Shown one piece after another: positions 20,963 through 29,734 of a stretch of DNA of 64,000 bases. The notes beneath the pieces were generated by a model. It did no database searches. It saw only the letters and a list, made by a program, of their open reading frames with translations, and was not told the origin of the DNA. Within the stretch, counting starts at the first letter, position 1; each line of letters opens with the position of its first letter. The position numbers and the translations under genes are program-made. Source of the stretch: Arsenicicoccus piscis (lineage in GTDB: Bacteria > Actinomycetota > Actinomycetes > Actinomycetales > Dermatophilaceae); the NCBI RefSeq assembly GCF_022568835.1, contig NZ_JAKZHV010000010.1:87296-151295 (forward strand). Direction: 5' to 3'.

Positions 20963-21054
20963 GACGAGGAGTGCGGAAGCGACCTGCTTGTCCAGGATCT
21001 TTGCCCTTCTGTGTTGTCCCGGCTGCCGCCCACTGGCCCCCCAGCAGTCGGCCG

Positions 21055-21069
21055 GTCACTGAGTGTGAC
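21055..21069. promoter_or_regulatory. Inverted repeat between divergent glycan genes
   Basis: GTCAC-TGAGT-GTGAC in the 259-bp gap between the WecG-like gene and the flippase gene. Could be an operator serving both; no regulator is encoded nearby, so the role is open. Confidence 0.3.
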
Positions 21070-21221
21070 AAGCCACGGGTTCAGGGAGATCTTACCGGGA
21101 GGTCCCCCCGCGGCAGGGGGATCTGCGGATACGATCGAAGGCGACCACCTACCTGACGTGTGCCCAGTGACGTGCCCGTCCACCCACCGAATCTTCACCA
21201 CGACCGGGAGCCTGACGCCAC

Positions 21222-22844
21222 GTGACACCTTCATCCACGACCCCGCCCCCGGGACCCGACCTCCAGGGCCCGGCCGCGGAGCAGGAGGAGGGCGAGACCT
21301 TCTTCGAGGGGGATCCCGTGGACGGCATGCCGTCCGCCGGGGGGCGCCTGCGCACCCTGCTCACCGGAGCCAGCTGGCAGTCGCTCGCTCAGCTCGCGCC
21401 GCTGGTGATCAACCTGGTCCTGACGCCCTACATCATGCACGGGCTGGGCCTGCCGATCTACGCCATCTTCATCCTGGTGTCGACGGTGCAGTACTTCCTC
21501 GCCGCGATCGACGGCGGCATCGGCCCGAGCGCGCACCGCTACTTCACGCTCTACGCCGGGCGGGACGACAAGGTCGCGACGACGCGGCTGCTCACCTCGC
21601 TGGCCACGCTGATCGCCGCGTCGGCGACCGTGCTGTTCGTCGTCGCCTGGCTGCTCGCCCCGGCGATCGTCGACTTCTTCGGTGAGGTCACCGACGCCGA
21701 CCCGAGCGGCGCCATCTTCCTGCTGCGCGCCCTGGTCGTCATCGTGGCCGTCGGTCAGCTGCGCGGGCTGTTCGCCTTCGTGCTCTACGCCCAGCAGCGC
21801 TTCGCGTTCACGAGCCTGACCATGCTCCTCGGCCACGCGGTCTACACCGTGGGGTTGATCTGGACCATCGAGGGTGGCCACGGCCTGCGCGGGGTCGCCT
21901 ACACCCTGCTCGTGCAGCAGGCGGTGGCGACCGTGCTGCTGCTCGTCGCGCCGCTCAAGCACCTCACCCGCTCCGGCGTGCGGTTCGTCGACAAGGCGAC
22001 CTTCGCCGACTTCTTCCGATACGCGTGGAAGGTCCAGTTCTCCAGCCTGCTCGAGCTGACCGCGGTCTACGGCGACACCTTGATCGTCGGCCGGCTACGG
22101 CCGATGGACACGGCCTACTTCGGTCCCGGTGCGACCTTCGCGCAGCAGCTGCGGATGATGCCGATGAACGCCTTCACGCCGATCCAGTCGCTGCTCGGCC
22201 GCGAGGTCGGGGCGCGCGGCGAGGCCGGCGCCCTGCCGGAGTTCGAGCGGGTACAGCGGCTGTGGGTCAAGGCCGTCACCGGCTGGGTGGCCATCGGCGC
22301 ACCGGCGGCCTACTTCGGCGTCCAGGCGTGGCTCAACATGGGTCGCCCGCTGCCCGGCACGGTCACCGCGGCGCTCCTCGTGGCCGGCCTGTTCCAGCTG
22401 CTCGCGGTCGTCCTGGTGATCTGGTGCCTCGTGCTCGGTCGCTCCGACCTGGAGCTGCGCTACGGCATCGCCGGGCTGGTCCTGAACCTCACCCTCACCA
22501 TCGCGCTCATCATCCCGTTCGGTGTCGTCGGCTCGGTCGTCGCCACGGCCATCGCCGCGTTCCTCGCCACCTGCTACCTGTGCTGGGTGGTGCGCCGCGA
22601 GCTCGAGCTCACCGTGCGCCTGCCGCTGCAGGACGTCCCGGTGCTGCCGGCGCTCGTCGCCGCGGCCGTCTCGGCCGTCGGCGTGTGGGGCGCGAACCAT
22701 CTGGTCGGCCCAGTCGTTCCTCATGGGGCGCTCGGTCTGGTGACCTGCGCCCTCGGGGCCCTCCCCGCCGTCGTCGCGTACGCCCTCCTCACCTTCGGTC
22801 CCGCCGAGATCCGCCGCGTGATCGCCCGGGTCCGAGGAGGCTGA
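21222..22844 (+). CDS. Polysaccharide flippase (Wzx/MATE-like, MOP superfamily)
   Basis: 540-residue membrane protein with a polar N-terminal tail (about 1-45) and about 14 hydrophobic helices, the topology of Wzx/RfbX-type exporters that flip lipid-linked repeat units across the membrane. With the ligase/polymerase and Wzz-like genes it makes a Wzx/Wzy-type assembly route. Start is GTG 21222. The paired Arg-rich loops are typical, but no diagnostic catalytic motif exists for this family. Confidence 0.85.
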   Translation: MTPSSTTPPPGPDLQGPAAEQEEGETFFEGDPVDGMPSAGGRLRTLLTGASWQSLAQLAPLVINLVLTPYIMHGLGLPIYAIFILVSTVQYFLAAIDGGIGPSAHRYFTLYAGRDDKVATTRLLTSLATLIAASATVLFVVAWLLAPAIVDFFGEVTDADPSGAIFLLRALVVIVAVGQLRGLFAFVLYAQQRFAFTSLTMLLGHAVYTVGLIWTIEGGHGLRGVAYTLLVQQAVATVLLLVAPLKHLTRSGVRFVDKATFADFFRYAWKVQFSSLLELTAVYGDTLIVGRLRPMDTAYFGPGATFAQQLRMMPMNAFTPIQSLLGREVGARGEAGALPEFERVQRLWVKAVTGWVAIGAPAAYFGVQAWLNMGRPLPGTVTAALLVAGLFQLLAVVLVIWCLVLGRSDLELRYGIAGLVLNLTLTIALIIPFGVVGSVVATAIAAFLATCYLCWVVRRELELTVRLPLQDVPVLPALVAAAVSAVGVWGANHLVGPVVPHGALGLVTCALGALPAVVAYALLTFGPAEIRRVIARVRGG

Positions 22845-22916
22845 GCGGCTCACCGGCCCGGTGCGCCCCACACCACGACATTCGTAGACCCGTCCCCGAC
22901 CCCCGCAGAAGGACCC

Positions 22917-23471
22917 ATGACCGACGTGACCCGCACCGGATCGGTGAGCGAGGCGCTCGCCGAGGCCCGTGCGCTGCTTCGTGCCGACTTCCCCCGCAAC
23001 CCGTTCCCGATCCAGCGGGTCACCTTGACCATCTGGCGGCTGGGGCAGTGCCTCAACGGCCGGCCCGGTCTCGCGGCCTTCGCGGCCCGCCGGGTCGTCC
23101 AGGTCGCTGACGTCATCTGGACCCGCGGCATCATCGGCGCCGAGCTGCCCACCCAGGTGGTGGCCGGCCCGGGTCTGCAGCTGGCGCACGGTGGCCGCGG
23201 GGTGATCCTGCACTACTACACGACCCGCATCGGGGACCGCGCCTCCATCTATCACCAGGTGACCATCGGCGTCCGCGACGACCGGTCGGCTGCCACCCTC
23301 GGGGATGGGGTGTTCATCGGCGCCGGCGCCAAGATCCTCGGTCCGATCCACGTCGCCGACGGCACCCGGGTCGGGGCCAACGCGGTGCTCACCAAGGACA
23401 CCGAGGGGCACTGCACCTACACCGGCGTCCCGGCCGTGCGGGTAGGGGAGCCACGGGTGATCGAGCACTGA
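22917..23471 (+). CDS. Hexapeptide-repeat acyltransferase (serine-acetyltransferase-like)
   Basis: 184 residues: an N-terminal helical part (about 1-75) and a left-handed beta-helix with hexapeptide turns, including a His-containing acetyltransfer site in LQLAHGGRGVILH and the GDGVFIGAGAKILGPIHVADGTRVGANAVL run. It resembles CysE-like enzymes, but placement in a glycan cluster argues for O-acetylation of a sugar. Follows the flippase gene by 72 nt. Confidence 0.8.
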   Translation: MTDVTRTGSVSEALAEARALLRADFPRNPFPIQRVTLTIWRLGQCLNGRPGLAAFAARRVVQVADVIWTRGIIGAELPTQVVAGPGLQLAHGGRGVILHYYTTRIGDRASIYHQVTIGVRDDRSAATLGDGVFIGAGAKILGPIHVADGTRVGANAVLTKDTEGHCTYTGVPAVRVGEPRVIEH

Positions 23472-23532
23472 CCCGTTCCACTCACCACGCACCAGCACCC
23501 ACCGATCGATCAGCACCTGGGGGACAGCGCAC

Positions 23533-24726
23533 ATGACCGATCAGCACCAGCCGCACGACCAGCAGCACGACGACCAGCACGACCCCGCACCTACCACGGT
23601 CAAGCCGCCGCCCTGGTTCCCCTGGGTCGCCGGCCTGGCGATCGTGGGTCTCGTGGGAGCGAGCGCGTACGCCTGCACCCGGGACGACGATCTGGGGGGC
23701 ACGGCCGGCCCGACCTCCACCGCCGGCCCGTCGCCGAGCGCGAGCAGCGCGAGCAGCGCAACCCCAGGCGCCTCCGGGCCGCTCGACCAGGGCACCGCCC
23801 CGAGCCGGTTGTGGAACCCGCAGACCAACGTGTTCACGCTCGACGTGAGCAAGGCGCCGGTGCACCAGAACTCGCCGGGCTTCATCAAGAACCTGCAGGG
23901 CCAGATCACGCCCAACTACGGCGGGATGGTGGCGCTGAACGCCTACCACTACAACCCGAGCTACTACGTCGTCGACGCGAGCACCCCGAAGGTCAACATC
24001 GCGTTCTACGACTGCCAGAACAAGAAGTACACGCCGGACGGCCTGTTCAACGGACCCAAGTACTTCCAGAACGTCCCGATCCCCGAGAACGCCATCCCGG
24101 CCACCGGGACCGACTCGACCCTGTCGATCTACTCCCCGGACACCGACCAGGTGTGGGAGCTGTGGGTGCTGCGCAAGCAGAAGGCCAACCCCAAGCAGTG
24201 GGAGGCGTGCTGGGGCGGCCGGATCGATCAGGCGTCCAAGAGCGCCGGGCAGTTCCAGATGCCGTTCGGCGCGAGCGCGTCGGGGCTGGCGACGATCGGC
24301 TCGATGATCACGCTGAGCGAGGCCCAGGCCGGCAAGATCGAGCACGCCATGGCGCTGAACCTCATCGCCCCGGGCGACTGGCAGCGGGTGTGGTACCCCG
24401 CCAACCGCTCGGACGGCAACGACCGCAGCCCCAACGCGATCCCCGAGGGGGCGCGACTGCGCCTGGACCCATCGGTCAACGTCGACACGCTGAAGCTGAC
24501 GCCGCTCGGCAAGGCCGTCGCGCGGGCCGCCCAGAAGTACGGCTTCATCGTGGTCGACACCGCCGGCGCCGTCGCGGTCATCGCCGAGAGCGGCACCCGC
24601 GTGCAGAAGGAGACCGGCAGCGACCCGTGGAAGCCGATCCTGGGCGCGGTGCCCAACTACAAGCAGCTCGAAGGCTTCCCGTGGGACAAGCTCCAGGTGC
24701 TCCAGCAGGACTACGGCAAGCCGTAG
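23533..24726 (+). CDS. Membrane-anchored extracytoplasmic protein of unknown function
   Basis: 397 residues: a His/Asp/Gln-rich cytoplasmic head (1-26), one membrane helix (about 33-50, FPWVAGLAIVGLVGASAYA), a Ser/Ala/Pro linker (about 58-85) and a large outside domain. The domain has Trp/Tyr-rich segments (WELWVLRKQK, WEACWGG, WYPANRSDGND, AIPEGARLRLDP) and ends with KGFPWDKL-like EGFPWDKLQVL. I recall similar secreted actinobacterial proteins beside glycan genes, but no named domain or activity. A role in polysaccharide binding or processing is a guess from context. Confidence 0.7.
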   Translation: MTDQHQPHDQQHDDQHDPAPTTVKPPPWFPWVAGLAIVGLVGASAYACTRDDDLGGTAGPTSTAGPSPSASSASSATPGASGPLDQGTAPSRLWNPQTNVFTLDVSKAPVHQNSPGFIKNLQGQITPNYGGMVALNAYHYNPSYYVVDASTPKVNIAFYDCQNKKYTPDGLFNGPKYFQNVPIPENAIPATGTDSTLSIYSPDTDQVWELWVLRKQKANPKQWEACWGGRIDQASKSAGQFQMPFGASASGLATIGSMITLSEAQAGKIEHAMALNLIAPGDWQRVWYPANRSDGNDRSPNAIPEGARLRLDPSVNVDTLKLTPLGKAVARAAQKYGFIVVDTAGAVAVIAESGTRVQKETGSDPWKPILGAVPNYKQLEGFPWDKLQVLQQDYGKP

Positions 24727-24745
24727 CCGCACGGTGCCCTGCGGG

Positions 24746-25288
24746 CTAGGAGCGAACGCCGATCTGGCGGGCGGGCGAGCCGCCGTAGATCGTGCCGGGC
24801 GGCACCTCGCCACGCACGACCGAGTTGGCCGCGATGATCGCGCCGTCGCCGATGCGGGCGCCGGGCAGGATGGTGGCGCCCGCGCCGACCCACACGTCGT
24901 CGCCGATCACGACGCCGTCGCCGGACCAGTCCTGGGAGACGATGGTGCGTCCGGGCGCGGTGCCGTGGTTGCTGCCGACGATGGTGATGTGCTGGGAGAT
25001 CAGGCAGTCGCGCCCGATGGTGATGGGCGCCCCGGCGGTGCGGATGTTGTTGAACTCGCCGATGTAGGTGCGCTCGCCGACGGTGAGACGGCCACCGGTC
25101 AGCCCGCCGCCGTCTCCCACCCAGATGACCGTGGGGCCGATGACCGAGACCTGGTCGGCCAGGTGGCAGCGGCTCACGTCACCGCCGAACTGCACGCGGG
25201 TGATGCGGGCGCCGGGGTTGGCCCGGCGCAGCCGCTCGGTGGCGAGCACGGAGTCCCGCACCCAGCGAGCGACGTCACCGAGGGCCAT
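24746..25288 (-). CDS. Hexapeptide-repeat acyltransferase (WbbJ/maltose-O-acetyltransferase type)
   Basis: 180 residues forming a left-handed beta-helix. The acetyl-transfer His is in IVGSNHGTAPG and the C-terminal coil DDVWVGAGATILPGARIGDGAIIAANSVV is typical. Likely acetylates a sugar of the repeat unit. Its ATG overlaps the stop of the polymerase gene (ATGA), so it is coupled to it. Confidence 0.85.
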   Translation of the reverse strand: MALGDVARWVRDSVLATERLRRANPGARITRVQFGGDVSRCHLADQVSVIGPTVIWVGDGGGLTGGRLTVGERTYIGEFNNIRTAGAPITIGRDCLISQHITIVGSNHGTAPGRTIVSQDWSGDGVVIGDDVWVGAGATILPGARIGDGAIIAANSVVRGEVPPGTIYGGSPARQIGVRS

Positions 25289-26661
25289 CAGATCTCTCCT
25301 TCGTCAGAGCCGACCACCGCGGCCGCAGTTGTCGGCTCGGGCACGCCGGCGGCGATCTCGTCGGCGCGCGGCAGCACCATGAGCTGGCGACCGACGATGC
25401 CGCCGATGAGCCAGAACAGGTTGTTGGGCAGGGGATAGGGGTTGGGGCTCGACATCGAGGGGAAGAACCAGTAGCAGGTCGCCGCGATGAGCATGAGCCA
25501 CCAGACGAACCGCTCGCTCGAGCGGGCCGGCCGGTTGACGACCAGGAACAGCGCCGGCCCGAGGGCGACGCAGAGGATCCACATCAGCGCGCCCGGCAGA
25601 CCGGTCTCGGCGGCCCGGGACAAGAAGGTGTTGTGGATCTCGATGTTGATGTTCGTCACCGGGTAGGTGTCCGCCTGGCGGATCCAGTTGGCGCCGATGT
25701 CGAGGTAGCGCCCCCAGCCGATCCCGAAGATGGGGGACTCGGCGACGATCCGCAGGCCGGCCGCGTTGGTGTTCTGCCGGTCGTAGAGCGAGCTCTCCAT
25801 CGTGAACCGCTCGATGAGCGGGTTGGCGATGGGCGGGACGGCCAGCAGGATGAACGCGACCACGCCGACGAACGACGCGATCAGCGCCGGCAGCCGCCGA
25901 CGGATCTCCGGCACGAGGTAGCCGATCACCAGGAGGGCGACGATGGTGGCGAGCCACACCGAGCGGGTGAGGCAGAGGATCGTGCCGAGCGCCGACAGCA
26001 CGATGCCGACGAGCGCGACCCGGCGCCAGCCACCGCGCAGCTTGGTGTAGAGGATCGAGGACGCGAACAGCGCGAGCCCCATGGTCATCCCGTTGGGCTC
26101 CGCGGACGCGAACGGTCCACGCGCCCGCCCGAAGAGGATGCCGATGTTGGGGTCCATGATGTAGCTCGGCCAGACCAGCGCGTGCGGCCCGATGATCTCG
26201 AAGATCGCGGTCAGCCCGAGGTAGATCCCGATGAGGCAGAGCGTCTTCAGCAGCATCACCCGACGCCTGCTGGTCGAGAAGATCAGCGGCCCCAGGCAGA
26301 ACATCAGGAACGGGACGATGATCCGGTCGAGCAGCGCGTAGGCCTTCGCCGTCTCCAGCAGCACCCCGTGGCTGAGCGCGGAGCAGGCCGTCCAGACCAC
26401 CAGCACCGCCATGATCACGTAGACCGGCTTGAACCGGAGGCGCTCGACGCGCGGGTCGAGCAGCAGCAGTCCCACGGCACCGGCGAACAGGATGCGGTCG
26501 GGGCCGATGGGGAAGCCAAGGTAGTTGCTGTAGCCCGAGAACATGTTGAACACGAGCGAGCCGAGGAACAGCCAGACGTAGGCGGGCACCCCGTTGGCGT
26601 CGTCGGCCTCCCGGCTCGGGAGACCGACGACCCGAGTCGACGAGTCGGTCGCGGCGGTCAC
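25288..26661 (-). CDS. O-antigen ligase/polymerase-like protein (Wzy_C family)
   Basis: 457-residue membrane protein with about 12 helices and a large outside loop in the second half, the topology of Wzy/WaaL proteins. In the loop, GIGWGRYLDIGAN followed by IEIHNTFLSRAAETG matches the Wzy_C block with its His. It would polymerise or ligate lipid-linked glycan units outside the cell. Overlaps the Wzz-like gene by 4 nt and the acyltransferase gene by the ATGA junction. Confidence 0.87.
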   Translation of the reverse strand: MTAATDSSTRVVGLPSREADDANGVPAYVWLFLGSLVFNMFSGYSNYLGFPIGPDRILFAGAVGLLLLDPRVERLRFKPVYVIMAVLVVWTACSALSHGVLLETAKAYALLDRIIVPFLMFCLGPLIFSTSRRRVMLLKTLCLIGIYLGLTAIFEIIGPHALVWPSYIMDPNIGILFGRARGPFASAEPNGMTMGLALFASSILYTKLRGGWRRVALVGIVLSALGTILCLTRSVWLATIVALLVIGYLVPEIRRRLPALIASFVGVVAFILLAVPPIANPLIERFTMESSLYDRQNTNAAGLRIVAESPIFGIGWGRYLDIGANWIRQADTYPVTNINIEIHNTFLSRAAETGLPGALMWILCVALGPALFLVVNRPARSSERFVWWLMLIAATCYWFFPSMSSPNPYPLPNNLFWLIGGIVGRQLMVLPRADEIAAGVPEPTTAAAVVGSDEGEI

Positions 26662-27605
26662 CGGCGCGAGGTGGCCTGCGAGCGCGGGGTGGTCTCGACG
26701 CCGGCCGTGCCGTCGGTGCGCTCAACGACGCCGTCGGTCCGCTCGGTGCGCACAGTGCTGTCGGTGCGCTCGACCCGCTCGACGCGGGTGGCGCGCCGGT
26801 TCTCGCGGCGGGCGGCGCGGGCGGCGAGCAGCAGCGCCAGGCCGAGACCGAGGACCAAGCCGATCAGGGCCAGGGTCTGCTCGCGCGAGGACTTGTCGGA
26901 CGCCGTCACTTCGGCCTTCTTGACGAGGGTCAGGTCAGCGGCCGTCGAGCTGTTGGCGACCATGTTCTGGTACTTCTGCGACAGCGCTTCCTTCTGGACC
27001 GCGAGGCTCGCGAGCTTGACCTGGGCGTCCTCGTAGGTCTTGCGGGCCTCCGCGAGGGCGGTCGCCGAGCTGCCGGTGCCGGAGAGCTTGCCGACGCGGT
27101 CGGCGGCGGCGTTGCTGGCCGTCTGGGCCGCGGCCCACTGGGCGGCGATCTTGTTGTAGTCGGCGAGCGCGGTCTGCGGGCTGCCCTCGGCCTGGCTGCC
27201 GTTGACCTGCTTGACCAGGTCCTCAGCCGTCTTCTGCGCGGCGGCGACGGCCTGGTCCTGGTCCTTGGACGTGGCCTCGATGCGCACGACCGAGGAGTCC
27301 GGGATCTCCGAGGCGGCCATGGTCACGCCCTCCGGGACCTCGGTCTGGCCCGCCACGCCGGAGTCGTTGACGTAGCGGGCGTAGTTCGACGCGAGCGAGG
27401 CCGCAGCGACCGGGAAGCCGGCGATCGCACCGGAGGACAGGTCGCCCTTGCCCACGGCCACCCGCGACTCGGCGGTGTAGGTGGTGGGGAGCATGGCGGC
27501 GACGAGGAACCCGATGATGGCGCCGATGATCGGCAGGACGGCGGCGAGCCACCACCGCTGACGCAGGGCGTTCAGCGGCGTGGCTGGGGTGGTGACAGTG
27601 GACAC
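26658..27605 (-). CDS. Wzz-like chain-length determinant / polysaccharide co-polymerase
   Basis: 315 residues: membrane helix near the N terminus (about 20-37), an extracytoplasmic coiled-coil-rich region (about 60-225; many Ala, Gln, Lys), a second helix (about 245-262) and a basic, Arg/Thr-rich tail with RVERVERTD-type repeats. This two-helix arrangement matches Wzz/PCP proteins that set glycan length. No cytoplasmic tyrosine kinase is fused or adjacent. GTG 27605 follows AAGGAGA. A -10-like TACCCT (27688-27683) lies upstream. Confidence 0.8.
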   Translation of the reverse strand: MSTVTTPATPLNALRQRWWLAAVLPIIGAIIGFLVAAMLPTTYTAESRVAVGKGDLSSGAIAGFPVAAASLASNYARYVNDSGVAGQTEVPEGVTMAASEIPDSSVVRIEATSKDQDQAVAAAQKTAEDLVKQVNGSQAEGSPQTALADYNKIAAQWAAAQTASNAAADRVGKLSGTGSSATALAEARKTYEDAQVKLASLAVQKEALSQKYQNMVANSSTAADLTLVKKAEVTASDKSSREQTLALIGLVLGLGLALLLAARAARRENRRATRVERVERTDSTVRTERTDGVVERTDGTAGVETTPRSQATSRR

Positions 27606-27713
27606 GGTTCTCCTTGATGGTCACCCCACGGACGGGGTGTCTGCTGGTGCGGTCCTCGTCGTCGAGGCTGACTTCTCGTTCCAGGGTACGGCGCGGCGCT
27701 GAACGTGCGGGCG

Positions 27714-28691
27714 CTACAGCCGACCCACGAAGGCCTTGCGGCGCGCGGCGGCGATGCCCTGGCCCACGCGCTGGGGAACGCACGAGAGGGCGAGGACCCG
27801 GGCCGCCTCGGCGGTCGGGTGGGCGAGCAGGCTGGCCCGGGCGTTCGCGCGAGCCTCGCCGTGGCGCCCCTCGAGGAGGTACTCACGGGCGATCCGGCGG
27901 CGGTCCTGGCTCATCCGGGCGTGCAGGGCGGCGCTCGCCCCGGGGTCGGTGTGCCGGCCGTCGTCCAGCGCGTGCTGGGAGATGGCCAGGGCCGCCTCCA
28001 GGCTCGGGATGATGTTGCGGGTCGAGTCGTTGGCGCCGTGGATGCGGTAGCCCATCAGCCGCTCGGGGGAGTAGAACGCCTCGTGCCCGTCCGCGGCCGC
28101 GGACATGACCAGGTGGTAGTCGTAGGACGTGCCGGCGTGGTCCGGGATGGCGTCCCAGTCGATCGCGTCGCGGCGCAGGACGGCGGAGGCCAGGTGGACC
28201 GAGCCGAACGCCGCGGCCGGCGTGAACGACGGCAGGACGCCGGCGGGGATGCGGTCGCGCTTGGTGGCCCGGGTGAGCGCCTGGGTGGGCTCGATCATCA
28301 GCCGCCCCCGGGAGTCGATCAGGTCGTGGTCGCTGAACGCCACGGTGAGGCGCGGCCGGTCCGCGAAGGGCGCGGTGAGCGTCTGCAGGAACGCCGGGTA
28401 GAGCACGTCGTCGTCGTCGAGCTTGACCACGAGGTCCCCGGTGGCGCGCCGGAAGCCGTCGATGGCGTTGCCGACCATGCCGAGGTTCCTGGGCCGGGGG
28501 ACGTAGGTCACCCGCGGGTCGTCGAACCGCTCGACCACGGCGGCGGTCTCCGGGTCGTTGCCGTTGTCGCACACCAGGACCTCGAGCTCGGCCGTGGGGT
28601 CGTCGAAGGTCTGCGCCACGACGCTGCCCAGCGAGTGCTGGAGCAGGTGTGGTCGCCGGTAGGTCGGCATGATGACAGAGATGCGCGGCAC
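27714..28691 (-). CDS. Glycosyltransferase family 2
   Basis: 325-residue GT-A enzyme: ISVIMPTYRRPHLLQHSL at the start, VCDNGND, and KLDDDDVLYP as the DxD motif near residue 98. The C-terminal third is helical and Arg/Ala-rich. GTG 28691 is chosen since the family begins within a few residues of this position; the open frame upstream to 28787 is unlike the family and would overlap the promoter. First gene of the leftward arm of the glycan cluster as transcribed from the atpC side. Confidence 0.85.
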   Translation of the reverse strand: MPRISVIMPTYRRPHLLQHSLGSVVAQTFDDPTAELEVLVCDNGNDPETAAVVERFDDPRVTYVPRPRNLGMVGNAIDGFRRATGDLVVKLDDDDVLYPAFLQTLTAPFADRPRLTVAFSDHDLIDSRGRLMIEPTQALTRATKRDRIPAGVLPSFTPAAAFGSVHLASAVLRRDAIDWDAIPDHAGTSYDYHLVMSAAADGHEAFYSPERLMGYRIHGANDSTRNIIPSLEAALAISQHALDDGRHTDPGASAALHARMSQDRRRIAREYLLEGRHGEARANARASLLAHPTAEAARVLALSCVPQRVGQGIAAARRKAFVGRL

Positions 28692-28752
28692 ATGTCCCCC
28701 CGTACTGCTGGTGCTGCTGGTCGGTCGAGTGATCTCCCCGTGGATCCTTTCC

Positions 28753-28758
28753 AGGCTA
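28753..28758 (-). promoter_or_regulatory. -10 element for the leftward glycan genes
   Basis: TAGCCT on the minus strand, about 62 nt before the GTG at 28691, in the gap between atpC and the glycosyltransferase. No convincing -35 at 16-18 nt. The transcript would have an approximately 55-nt leader. Confidence 0.35.
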
Positions 28759-28982
28759 GCGACCCGGACCCTCGTTCTGTGGCCCAACTGAGCCGATTCC
28801 CACTCATCCGGCGCGCTCTGCTCACGCAGTGGTCACCGTGGGTGACGGGTGAGTCCGGTCCGTGAGGAAAATCCCTCTTCTGGCGATCTGCACCGGTGTG
28901 ACACCACCGTCGGCGTGATCCGTCGCAGCGGTCCATGCACGCTACGATGAGCGGTACCCCGACGTCCGATGGAGGAGACACC

Positions 28983-29261
28983 GTGGCATTGCAGGTCGAG
29001 CTCGTCGCCGCAGACCGTGTGGTCTGGGAGGGCGACGCCAAGAGCGTGTCGGCACGCACCACCGAGGGTGACGTGGGCATCCTGGCCGGTCACACCCCGC
29101 TGCTCGCGGCGCTCGTCGGCGGTCCGGTGACCATCGTGTCGGACTCCGGGCGCTCCAGCTACGACATCGACGGGGGCTTCCTCTCGGTCCACCACGACCG
29201 CGTGAAGATCGTCGCGGAGAACGTCGACGAGGACGCTGCCCCTCGGGCGGCCGCGCACTAG
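28983..29261 (+). CDS. atpC: F1Fo ATP synthase subunit epsilon (displaced from the atp operon)
   Basis: 92-residue epsilon: the beta-sandwich blocks VELVAADRVVWEGDA, RTTEGDVGILAGHTPLLA and GGFLSVHHDRVKIVAE are clear. The C-terminal helical hairpin is nearly absent, as in other short actinobacterial epsilons. GTG 28983 follows GGAGGAGA. It lies 12.6 kb from atpD, separated by the whole glycan cluster and a terminator, so it must use its own promoter; TACGAT at 28943-28948 is a candidate -10. It is followed by DUF2550, exactly as atpC is in mycobacteria. Confidence 0.95.
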   Translation: MALQVELVAADRVVWEGDAKSVSARTTEGDVGILAGHTPLLAALVGGPVTIVSDSGRSSYDIDGGFLSVHHDRVKIVAENVDEDAAPRAAAH

Positions 29262-29269
29262 GTGATCAG

Positions 29270-29698
29270 ATGGCGTTCGGGCTGCTCCTGGTCGAGTGGC
29301 TCGTGTGCGCCCTGCTGCTCCTCGTTGTCCTGCTCCTCGCTCTGACCTTCTGGCGCCGCCGCTACATCGCCGCTGGTGCCGCCATGATCGTCTGTGCCGA
29401 GCGCGTCCCGGGCCGCCGCTGGCACGTCCGGCTCGCGCGCTACGACGTCGACTCGGTCCTGCTCTACCCGCTGAGCGCGCTCAGCGTCCGGCCGTCGTGC
29501 GAGATCCCTCGCACGGCGGCCGTCACCACGCTCGGACCCCCCGTGGCGGGCGACATGCCCGCCCTGGTCGACGACCCGATCGTGCTGCGCAGCCAGCTGG
29601 GCGCCGAGGTCGTCGAGATCGCGCTCCCGCGCCCCGCCTACACCTCGATGCGCTCGTGGTTCGAGGCGGCGCCTCCGGGGATCGGGCACAGCGCCTGA
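29270..29698 (+). CDS. DUF2550 family membrane protein
   Basis: 142 residues with one N-terminal membrane helix (about 4-28) and a soluble part containing the family's RWHVRLARYDVDSVLLYPLSAL-type block (split: RWHVRLARYD, then LYPLSALSVRPS). Mycobacterial Rv1312 occupies the same place after atpC. Function unknown. It starts 8 nt after the atpC stop, so the two form an operon. Confidence 0.85.
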   Translation: MAFGLLLVEWLVCALLLLVVLLLALTFWRRRYIAAGAAMIVCAERVPGRRWHVRLARYDVDSVLLYPLSALSVRPSCEIPRTAAVTTLGPPVAGDMPALVDDPIVLRSQLGAEVVEIALPRPAYTSMRSWFEAAPPGIGHSA

Positions 29699-29734
29699 CC
29701 GACCCGCTCGCGGCGGGACCGACCAGCCGCAGAG

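Noticed and set aside
16336..28982. Integrative element or genomic island with attachment sites
   Set aside because: No integrase, transposase, tRNA target or direct repeats at the two joints were seen; the base composition looks like the neighbours.
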